DNA of 64,000 nucleotides from NCBI GenBank assembly GCA_963921795.1, contig OY997642.1:40548340-40612339 (forward strand), read 5' to 3'. How positions within the stretch are numbered: the first letter of the stretch is position 1; the number at the start of each line of letters is the position of its first letter. The translations under genes and the position numbers were made by a program. The stretch comes from Nannobrachium achirus. Taxonomy: Eukaryota; Chordata; Actinopteri; Myctophiformes; Myctophidae. Under the pieces are notes generated by a model. The model saw only the letters and a program-made list of their open reading frames with translations. It was not told the DNA's origin and did not search any database. Shown here in pieces: positions 32,248 through 46,018 of this stretch.

Positions 32248-33782
32248 TCATGGTGCTCGGTGGTAGGTGATGTGCAAATGCTGCATCAGCGGCTGTCTGT
32301 CTGTTGCCATGGAAACGGTCTGCTCCAGCTTCCCGTCTGGTCTTAGTTGGAACACTCTGGAGATCTGAGAGAAAGGGGAAAGAGCCCATGACAACAACAT
32401 TAGCATACTTGCTGAATGCAAATCTAACGCTAGCTTGTATGACAGTTGAGTGCATTGAGTGCGTTTAGAGAAAGTCGCACTGCAATATATTCCTTTTGAG
32501 CACCTATTATCGTACCTGTTTAGAGCTTTTAACCACACTAGAGGTTCTTTGGCCCTCACACCTACATCGCACCCCCGATCCGACCAATATGTCAGTGTGT
32601 CGGGGAGTACCTGTTGTATCTGTCTGTGTTCCCTCTGTGCCCATATATGGAGATCTAACTTTCAGTCCTTGTCCCTTTTATGTACATTTATCCCTGATGC
32701 CATCAGTATATGCCCATATATTGGAAATGCCCATATATGTGCAATTGTGCATATTGGTTGGAATCAGTGATTCTGTACAACTAGAGATCACAACTACTAA
32801 CAGACAGACACCACACTCCCTCGAGTCCTTGCCCGCTGCACGTGCAGCGGGCAAGTCAGTCACTACCCCTGGGAAATTGCCATTGTAGTCCGTTTTACCA
32901 CTTGTCCCTTTCATGCCCATGTATGGATATATCTATCTGTCAATCCTTGTCCCTATTTGAGTGGTGCTAACCATTATGTCCATGTCCCCTTTATGCCCAT
33001 ATATGGAGATCCCTGATGTCATCAATATTAAGCCCATATCTTGGAATGCCCATATATGGACATACTGTGTCAGTCTCATATGCTCTAGTCATCTCCAAAT
33101 TTGAGAAAAGTCACTTTTTTGCATTTTCCCATTCAAGTCAATGGAGAAAATGTATTCATGAATACATTAATATTAGTAAAATGCAAGCAGATGAGTCCTG
33201 ATGAAGCCGGTCGATTTGACATACTGTATGGCCCAAATGCATGCTACCAAAACTGTGGGAGGAGCAGCCCGGCAAAATAAAGTTTATCAGGAAAGATGGA
33301 AAGAAAGGTGTCAGATATTTTGTTTTCTTTTGTATGTTGTACTGTATTTTTGTTTTGTCTGAGTGTATGTATAACTTGTCTTGTATGTCTTTAAAAAAAG
33401 GGTTAAAAAAAAAAGATGGAAAGAAAGAAAGTCGGACAAGTACTATAGTCTGGGCAACCACACTAATAATGAGCGTGACAACATGGTTGGCCGACCCTTT
33501 TGAATTTAAGATTATTGTGGAACCGGCATGTGATGTTTAGAAGTTACATAGTTGACAAAAAAAAATGTGTGAACATGATAATCATGATAATCACAAAATT
33601 GCAGATAAATCAGAAGTGTGTAATGTTTGATCACAGAAACATAGTCTGACCTCCTTTACATGTGGTTCCTTGGCAAAAGATGTTCTGGCCAGAGCCTGAG
33701 ACTGGAGGCTCACTTGCTGTCCTGTGATCTCCCCTTCCTCAATCTCCACTAGGCCTGTACCACAAGAGAGACTGACACTCAA

Positions 33783-33879
<97 letters not shown>

Positions 33880-35708
33880 TGTCCATCTATTGCTGCAACC
33901 AAGTATACGCTTTTAGCTTGGCAGTTTCCTGTGCACGACACCTGAGTGCAACTCATAAATCAGGCTGTTATAGTTTGAACAGATAAAACCTTTAACCTTC
34001 CTTCCTTGTTTTAACCCTTTCCCCCACTTAAGTTATTGCCAATTCCCTACATGGGTACTTGTCACTGTCAAACTGCCACTGTTGGCCTGGGGAGGGTGTC
34101 CCGTTTTGTTTCTAGCTGGGTCCAATGTTTTGGACCTGTCCTGTGCTACCCTCTAGTGTAGACTACCATGTGCCTCTTCCGATACACATGGAGTCACCAA
34201 ATGTTACTTTTCATCTGACAGCAAGGAGGTTCACTGGGAGATGCATGCAATGCATGCTATATTATGTCTGCCAGAACAGGCTGAACAAGCTGAACAGGCT
34301 GAACCTTTGCTGGCTTTCCACCAGGCACAAGCAATCACTGCCATTTTCATGGCAGCAATATTGACATGAAATCACTGGTAAACCGTTTTAATGAACCAAG
34401 TTGAGGTTCTAGTCCCTTTAGTGTAGCAGAACCTTTCCAGTGTGCCAATAAGCAAATTAGGATCTGTGCATAAATGTAGTCCTGTGTTTCCAGGAGGCGG
34501 CATTCCTGTTCACTTTCCCATAGCTTCATTTGATTGGCTCGGCAGCAGATTTGAACAAGAAAGACATAGATAGATGGATAGAGAGACCTTATTGATCCTT
34601 CGGGGGAAGCACAGCAGTATACAGAGTAAAATAAGTACAGCTGTGTGCGAGATCAGTAATGAATGGCAGTATGCACTACACCCGATACCTGCACGATGCA
34701 GAAACAAATACAGTGTCAGGGAGAGGTTGAAGAGGTCCCGGAATAGGGCAGCTAGCTGTGCGGCACACACCCTCAGCACCCGGGGGTTGATGTTATCAAG
34801 ACACACTGCCTTCCTCATGTTGCTACAGGTGAGGGCATGGCTGGTGGGGAGGATCAGGGATGGAGGACCTGCTGCCACAGCTGCAGGGTAGCCGCTGGTC
34901 CCGCTGGCATCCGACTCGGCCACTGCAGGCTGGGCGTCAAAATATCGCATCCATATCACATTGACTTAATTCACTATATAGGGCAAAGTAACAGGAACAG
35001 GCATGCCAGTGCCACCTTCTGGAAACCCAGTACTACATTTACTCAGTTTGACCTGATTGGAACAAAACCTTAAATAGTATCACTGGTGTTCGCTGGAGCA
35101 TCTGGACAAGATGGAGTCATGGCTGAAGGGACTTGAACCCCAGTCTCTGCACTAGTGTTAGGGGATTGTTTTAGGGTTAGGGTTAAATAACTGAAGAACC
35201 CAGTGTGTGTATAAGTGTGCGTGCACTGTGTGTGTGTATATTGTAAGTGTACCAGAGTTCTGTGCGATGATGAATGCCACTCTGTTGGTGCCTGGCTGCA
35301 ATCTGATGAAGCCGCACTCTCTGTGCATGGGCTTTTTGGTATCAGCATCGCATGCATTAAACCTGCCAACCATATGAAGCCAAAATTAACAGAGGACTCC
35401 AAAGGTTTAACAGCAGTACAGACTTGAGACTTGATAACTGTCCTCTTTTCAAATCAAACGTACATAAAGTTGATGACAGGCTGGCCGACATGACTGAAGC
35501 ATAGGGCTTCTGTGTAGCGGAAATTAGCAATGTTGGAAAAGGTTCCCTCTCCTGGTTCATCTGACTGCCATTTACCCAGCAGCCAGTCAAGAGGCAAGAG
35601 GGCAGGGTTCAGCTCAGCTGAGAAGGTCAACACAGAACACACAAAATTAATACTGTGCATTATAGTATATATATATACATATACATAAACATATGTTTGT
35701 GTCCCTAA

Positions 35709-35781
<73 letters not shown>

Positions 35782-36236
35782 TGTGTGTTGAAATTGAAAG
35801 TGAAAGTGTAACTTTTGTCCTGCAGACAAGCTTTAAAGTTTAACTGTCAATTCAGAATCAATCATCGGCCCAAAAAAGAAATATAATTCAGAATAAACTA
35901 TGTAAAGCCTACCTTTCTATTCTATGTAGGCATAACAATTTGAATTACAAATAGCTTATTCTGAATTGACAGTTTGTAAAGCCTCCATTTCTATTCTATG
36001 CATGCAATAGGCTATATCTGAAGTGTTCTTCTACTCTCATAAGGTATATAAATGTAATTAAGATCATGCATGCACATCAGGCTGTACACGCCAGGTTGAA
36101 ATCAGGTCATCATACCGACTCACTCATCACCGACAGCGCATGTAGCCTAAGTAAGAATACAGTTATATTGTTTTACGATCTTTCCATTTCAATTTGAAAT
36201 CAAATATTTACCTGTCTGATGAAACGGGCAGGACAT
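32248..36236 (-). CDS. thap4: Nitrobindin-type heme protein (THAP4 C-terminal domain, no THAP finger)
   Basis: Five minus-strand exons, 36236-36212 (ATG), 35617-35464, 35362-35253, 33754-33651 and 32364-32248 (TGA), give 510 nt and 169 residues in unbroken phase. The product starts MSCPFHQTAELNPALLPLDW and matches the nitrobindin beta-barrel of THAP4: GKWQSDEPGEGTF, SHVGQPVINFM, KKPMHRECGFIRLQPGTN, EEGEITGQQV, SFAKEPHVKE, then GKLEQTVSMAT and LMQHLHITYHRAP. The first histidine of QHLH (H160) aligns with the heme ligand reported for human THAP4 nitrobindin (H567). These domains bind ferric heme and act on NO or peroxynitrite. The initiation exon follows an acceptor-like TTCTCTGCAG, so a non-coding leader exon may exist. 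No C2CH THAP motif was found in 36290-38040. The symbol follows synteny with bok, and the protein is a short form or a nitrobindin-only orthologue. Confidence 0.88.
32600..33080. repeat. Diverged repeats with CCATATATGG boxes
   Basis: Two imperfect copies contain TTATGYCCATATATGGAGAT, CCTGATG and CATCA. CCATATATGG, a perfect CArG-type box, occurs exactly at 32641-32650, 32997-33006 and 33050-33059. It lies in the last nitrobindin intron. Confidence 0.65.
32828..32855. repeat. Perfect 28-bp palindrome
   Basis: CTTGCCCGCTGCAC is followed directly by its exact reverse complement GTGCAGCGGGCAAG. It is GC-rich inside AT-rich intron DNA and has no loop. Confidence 0.9.
33198..33225 (+). repeat. 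Relic CTGATGAAG...GGTCGA motif upstream of AATAAAG
   Basis: CTGATGAAGCCGGTCGATTT is followed about 65 nt later by AAAATAAAGTTTATC. It is similar in form to relics at 25351-25400 and 60652-60692, and degenerate. Confidence 0.35.
33785..33878 (+). repeat. (GT)n microsatellite
   Basis: About 47 GT units. The array ends 30 nt upstream, in transcript order, of nitrobindin exon 4. Confidence 0.98.
34565..34945 (-). mobile_element. LINE reverse-transcriptase relic
   Basis: A plus-strand GATAGATGGATAGAGAGACC and TTATTGATCCTTCGGGGG segment resembles the 3' end common to many fish LINE/SINE copies. The minus-strand frame over about 34720-34830 reads DNINPRVLRVCAAQLAALFR then DLFNLSL, the pattern of the RT domain in LINE ORF2 proteins. 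It is 5'-truncated, broken and not functional. It lies in nitrobindin intron 3. Confidence 0.65.
35713..35778 (+). repeat. (GT)n microsatellite
   Basis: About 33 GT units in the first nitrobindin intron. Confidence 0.97.
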
Positions 36237-36490
36237 TGATAAAGGCTGTTCGATCAATCACGCTTTTAACACTGTAGTAGTAAGTCTGCAGAGAACAAGA
36301 TCAAGTTGCGGTGAATTAAGGACAACATAAAATTGTCGCAGTCAGTACACCATTCTGACTGCGACAATTTTATGCCATCCCACTTTGTAGTTAGGAATCA
36401 TGGGAAATGTAGTACAGGGGGTTGTGATTCTCAGTTGATAGCATCTCCCAGTTGATAGCACGGACAATCCAGATGGCAGGTGCCAGGTGG

Positions 36491-36554
36491 TAATAATAAT
36501 AATAATAATAAGGGTATATTATATATATATATATATAGGTCTATATATATATAG

Positions 36555-36652
<98 letters not shown>

Positions 36653-36656
36653 TATA

Positions 36657-36725
<69 letters not shown>

Positions 36726-36765
36726 TGTGCGCGTGTGTGCGTGTGTGCGTGTGTGTGTGTGTGCA
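36491..36765. repeat. Compound (TAA)n-(TA)n-(GT)n array
   Basis: TAA repeats (36491-36511) are followed by TA runs broken by AGGTCTA, AGCC and AGGC, which form self-complementary blocks. A GT array then follows (36660-36765) with GCGC interruptions at its end. Confidence 0.95.
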
Positions 36766-36865
36766 CTATATGTTTTGTTGGAATTTGTATTTGTTTGCAC
36801 TTTATTGTGATTACAAGGAATGAGCAGCCCTTAAGCTGTCCTATTCAAACACATACAGTATATTA

Positions 36866-36903
36866 AATGTACATTATACAGTGTACGCACACGCACGCAT
36901 GCG

Positions 36904-36970
<67 letters not shown>

Positions 36971-37071
36971 AGAGACTCAAACATACTGTAGGAAGGCCTA
37001 CAACAGTGTGTACACACACACACACACACACACACACACTGACACAAACATAAACTTTATGTACATTATAC

Positions 37072-37128
<57 letters not shown>

Positions 37129-37154
37129 ACCCAAACATATGTACATTATACAGT

Positions 37155-37220
<66 letters not shown>

Positions 37221-37319
37221 ACAGTGTGCAGTAATAACACTAAAGTGAATGTGCCGTAATAACTGAATACTGTGTGCACACAGTTGCGCATGGGTGTGTG
37301 TGTGTGTGTGTGTGCGTAC

Positions 37320-37332
<13 letters not shown>
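36866..37332. repeat. Higher-order CA array with GTACATTATACAGT punctuation
   Basis: Four CA runs (36911-36966, 37013-37040, 37077-37127 and 37158-37216) are separated by near-identical spacers. ATGTACATTATACAGT occurs at about 36867, 37060 and 37139, and CAGTGTGTACAC at about 37003. A GT run and GAGA run follow at 37294-37352. Confidence 0.9.
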
Positions 37333-37350
<18 letters not shown>

Positions 37351-37387
37351 CGAGAATGTACATGGGGAGAAAAGAGTTTCAGCCTTA

Positions 37388-37625
37388 GGCCCATTCCCAC
37401 TGGGCCAGATAACAGATAAAAAAAATCTCTTTCTCCAGATATTTGTCCATTCAAAGTGGATGGTAGATACAGATAAAAAAAAATATCTACCACAGATATT
37501 TGCCACAGATACTTTTATCTGTGGCAAATATTTTTTTTTATCTGTATCCACCATCCACTTTGAATGGAAAAATATCTGGAGAAAGAGATTTTTTTATCTG
37601 TTATCTGGCCCAGTGGGAATGGGCC
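37388..37625. mobile_element. 238-bp foldback palindrome (MITE-like)
   Basis: The left arm starts GGCCCATTCCCACTGGGCC and the right arm ends GGCCCAGTGGGAATGGGCC. Matching internal blocks include AGATAACAGATAAAAAAA, TCTTTCTCCAGATATTT and CCATTCAAAGTGGATGGT, in inverted order on the right. The centre is near 37506. TTA/TTT flanks leave the target duplication unclear. It lies between agxt and the nitrobindin gene. Confidence 0.85.
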
Positions 37626-37839
37626 TTTAATCTTACAATAGCCTGAGGATTGAAACAGTCCCTATACAATGAAGCAAGAGAACAGTTAATAATGCACACT
37701 TTATTAACATTCTGTGGACAGTGGAATATAGAATGTCCCGTATATCTTTAAATTACTAACAAGGAAAGCCATGTTGGCTACATTTCATATGTTATTTATT
37801 TATTACAAAGCTTGGAACGTGGCACATACTCCAACCCTG

Positions 37840-37895
37840 CACTTGTAAGACGCTTTGGATAAGAGCGGCTGCTAAATGCTTAAATTGTAATTGAA
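37840..37895 (+). mobile_element. SINE tail fragment
   Basis: CTTGTAAGACGCTTTGGATA and GCTGCTAAATGC match the 3' tail pattern of the tRNA-related SINEs elsewhere in the window. No tRNA-like head is visible. Confidence 0.5.
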
Positions 37896-38039
37896 TCCAG
37901 TTATATTTATCATGGTGTGAAACTGAATCTCTCATACTTTAAGTAGCCTACAGTTGACCTTTTGTAGAACACACCATATTTTCTTCCCCTTTATGAATGA
38001 CAATATACTTTAGGGATCATGGAATGAGAGTCTTTTCCT

Positions 38040-42764
<4,725 letters not shown>

Positions 42765-43589
42765 GGCTGGGGTCCTCGCTCCTGCCAAGCCGTTGAGTGA
42801 GATTGTCACCGAGCAGACGAGGGGACTGAATTTGGCTGAGTTTTTAGAGAAGGTTTAAGACAAACAGGTCTTTGACCTCTTGGCCAACATGGGGAGTTGT
42901 ACAACTTGTACGTCACTCATTTAACCAAAGGCTGTGTAATATGAGGCCCGTCAGGATATCTTGTCACAATGATCTTAAGCTATAAAAAAAGAAAGAAGAA
43001 AAAACACATTTTGGCACACTTTGAGACTAATAGATCTGTACTTCATCATGATCATATGGTGAGGGCAGGTGGGGTTGAGTAGCAATTGGACTAGGGGATT
43101 TCCTCCCCTATACACAAACAAAATAGTCTACATGTTTTCTTGGAACCTCAACCCATTAATGAGTAAATGCTGTTACTCTTCAACCTATTAATGTGTGCTA
43201 CCAATAATTAAAAACACACTGGCATGCATACTGGTATGTCACACGCCTGAAGTGACTTTTACTTGACAACTCAGAACCAGTTCTGCTTAGTTTGGGGTTG
43301 TAGTGAGAGACGGACATGGTGTTTGTTAATTTTTTCCCACCCCATGAGCCAGTGCAGTTCAGGATATTAAAGAGGAGTCTTCCCTCTCTGAGAGAGCAGA
43401 TTGGCTGAGAAGACAGGTAAACAGACAGGGCCCACGTGCACAAAACACACACAGACACATATCTCTAAGCACAATAGCTCTTTTTTTTTACACAATAGTA
43501 CACATTACCTTTGACGTCCTTTCTTTGTTAAGTAAGAAAATAGTTCCAAATTATTGATCTAGGGAATGTGCCAATTAATGAGTGATAGT

Positions 43590-43795
43590 GTGTTGATCAC
43601 ATAATCGAGCCAAATCAAATGTTCCGCAGTTCGATTCCAACTGGAGCCATGTGTTGCATGTCCTTTCCCCTCTCTGCATCAGTTTCCTGTCTCTCTCTAC
43701 TATCCTGTTGTTTTTCCTCCTAGTCAGGTGGTCAGCATCCACCTGTTTGATGCAAACAAGAGGCCCCTCTTAGCACTGTTTGGCCTAGATTAGAA
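43590..43795 (+). mobile_element. SINE-like repeat
   Basis: A B-box-like GCAGTTCGATTCCAACTGG is followed by GCATGTCCTTTCCCCTCTCT and GTTTCCTGTCTCTCTCTACT, the body of a common teleost SINE. The 3' end is unclear. The inverted segment at about 39795-39915 (GTGGAGAGACAGGAAAC) looks related. Confidence 0.5.
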
Positions 43796-44803
43796 ACATT
43801 GTTCCTCAAAACACCTCTCCTTCCCATGCAAAATGTGGATAAACTAATGTAAAACATCCTGAATAATACTGATTCGGTTTAATTTAACTTTTAATTCAAT
43901 TTGATTTGATTCAATTTATTTCAATTAAATCTAAATATCTATTGTTTAGTATGGGAAACGTATTTAGCCATGGTGACATCTTTTTAATGGCCTGTAATAG
44001 AAGAGCTCGGCTTAAAGGTTATTTCATTGTATGACTGTGTCACTCCTATTTCAGTGGGCCACAATATGATACTGATACCCTAACTCTAACCTGAGTAAAC
44101 AAATATTGGATTAATTATTTGCTTTATAGTGGAGTAATTGAACATCTAGTGTTGTGTAGTTGTACAGCTTGCTTCGTCCGGTTTTTCTCAGCTATTATGC
44201 CACAAGAAAACTATGGGTAGAGATTCCCCTCTCCCTGTCCAACATAGTCAATAATTACACTGGCTAAATAAATGAGACCCAGTGCTGTTTACTTCACATT
44301 GGCCTTTGTACTGCAGAGAGGAACATTCACATTTCACCAACGAGAGTAAAGAGGATTGGGGTGGAATAGAGAGAGTGGGAGAGAGAGTCATAATAACTTT
44401 CACCTGTTATGTCTGGTGATCTGCTAGCAAGTGTTACCGTTGTAGTAAATTCTACATGGATTACCCAATCAGAACCAAAAGTGCTATTACAATCAATATG
44501 CTAAAGATAAGGCCCACACAGTCATGTGTTGTGGATTCTTGAAACTAAAGTCTAAATGCGTCAAGAGACCTCACAGAAACGTATATCTCACATCCATGCT
44601 TAGCCCGCTGCCACCACATTATCTGTTATTATGTATACAAATATTGAGAGAATTATTGATCTCTCCATGCCCAAAATCAAAATGTTAAGTAAAATAGAGT
44701 GACATGCCCCCTGTAAGTTTTTTTTTTGTATTTGTCTGAGTGCCTGTCTATCAGTCAACATTTCTATGTCATATGCTGACTGAATATTTTTAATTATCTA
44801 CTG

Positions 44804-45318
44804 CAGGGGTCTTCAACAGGGGGTCCGGGACCCCTAGGGGGTCCTCAGAGTTACTACAGGGGGTCCTCCAAATCTTTGTGTGGTGAACCCTAGCGTCCAT
44901 ATTCTGAGAACTTTAGCCAAAAATAGCAGATCTACAAGCTCACAACGCCTTGTAGATCGGCTATTTTTGGCAGAGAGGTTTGGTGTAGAGGGGAAAAAGA
45001 GGTTCAGGTTCAGGTTCGGTTTATTAGTCAAATGCGTATCCATACAAGTACAGACAAACAATGAAATGCTTGTGCCAAGAGCACTCTCGGCCTTAGAGCA
45101 GACCAAGTACAGAGTGAAAGGTCAAGTTTTTTTAAGTATTGATGGTTCAAGTGGTTAAATATCTGAAAACACAAATTGACATGAATCCAAAATACACTGA
45201 TGATTTTGCTGTCAAACAATGAAACTATATGGAATCTATGAACAGGTTGTGGGGGTCCCTGCTTCATCTCTCTCTCTCAACTAAGGGGTCCGTGGCCTGA
45301 AAATGTTGAAGACCCCTG
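44804..45318 (+). mobile_element. hAT-like MITE with exact 8-bp target duplication
   Basis: Ends are CAGGGGTCTTCAAC and GTTGAAGACCCCTG. ATCTACTG flanks both sides exactly (44796-44803 and 45319-45326). The interior holds most of a TTAACCACTT MITE: CCCTAGCGTCCATATTCTG on the left, a shortened hairpin at 44916-44972, and TTCAAGTGGTTAAAT on the right. An extra segment (about 45001-45105, TTCAGGTTCAGGTTCGG...) absent from the 16480-16857 copy is a later insertion resembling a LINE/SINE 3' end. Confidence 0.88.
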
Positions 45319-45450
45319 ATCTACTGTATTTGCACAAACCATATGTAGCATCTGTCTCTGCAGTGCCTTGGCACACACATCACATACAGACAGCACTCAT
45401 CACCCTACCTGCATGCTCTGCTGGCACAAGTAATAAATCATTTGTAAAGA

Positions 45451-45545
45451 TTAACCACTTCAGCCCTATATACTGTACTTTGCCGTATGACAAATACAAA
45501 AATAGCCATCTATGCCATGCCCAAAATAAGGACGCCAGGGTCTAA
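45451..45545. mobile_element. Inverted pair of MITE left arms
   Basis: TTAACCACTTCAGCCC starts the copy. TAGCCATCTATGCCATGCCC and AAATAAGGACGCCAGGGTCT are the inverse of the same left arm (CTGGCGTCCTTATTTTGGGC). The central hairpin is lost. Confidence 0.5.
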
Positions 45546-45997
45546 GTTCTAAGTTGTGAAATTCTGACACTATCACTGAAGGAGTTGCCACTGTGTAGGA
45601 TGCATTGTAATGTTCACTGCATGTGTGCGGGCTGTCCAGCAGATGGTGATCAAAACTGTCTTTTGCTTATTGGAGGCTGGTTCTTTACCAACACTCCTGT
45701 TTTCATTGATCGAAAAAATAAATCATCATGCTTTGCGAGTATCAGTGCAATGTTTTTCTGATAATAAAAACAGGGAGACGTTGATCATTCAGAATATAGT
45801 CAGATATTTACTGATCATGTACTGTATAGTACATAACACAGTATAACAGCATTAACTATAAAATGCTTTAGATTAGAAATGTATTTCTAAGTGGCACGTG
45901 TTAGATTGTTATGTTGCATTATTTCAAAGTATTATGGGAATTCCTAATTATTCCATTCAATTGTGCAGTACATCAGGCAACAGAGCCATTCAGCAGA

Positions 45998-46018
45998 ATC
46001 AGCACCATGGACAGAGAC
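45998..46018 (+). promoter_or_regulatory. RE1/NRSE-like site upstream of kif1a
   Basis: The 21 bp, beginning ATCAGCACCATGGACAG and continuing AGAC, match the canonical REST-binding element (TTCAGCACCACGGACAG then CGCC) at 17 of 21 positions. Both half-sites (CAGCACC and GGACAG) are intact at canonical spacing. It lies 3.3 kb upstream of the kif1a ATG. REST represses neuronal genes outside neurons, and kif1a is neuronal. Binding is inferred. Confidence 0.65.

Noticed and set aside
36663-37259. Long open frames made of Cys-Val or His-Thr repeats in CA/GT arrays (also at 7069, 10531, 33785, 40637, 50415, 51026, 56826)
   Set aside because: They are translations of dinucleotide microsatellites with no start context, codon bias or homology.
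36290-38039. Search for a THAP zinc-finger exon upstream of the nitrobindin exons
   Set aside because: The region is microsatellite, a foldback palindrome and unique AT-rich DNA. No C2CH motif or AVPTIF-like segment was seen.
42765-42809. Extended agxt start upstream of the ATG at 42764
   Set aside because: The upstream in-frame codon at 42809 is GTG, not ATG. The first true ATG pair is at 42764/42761.
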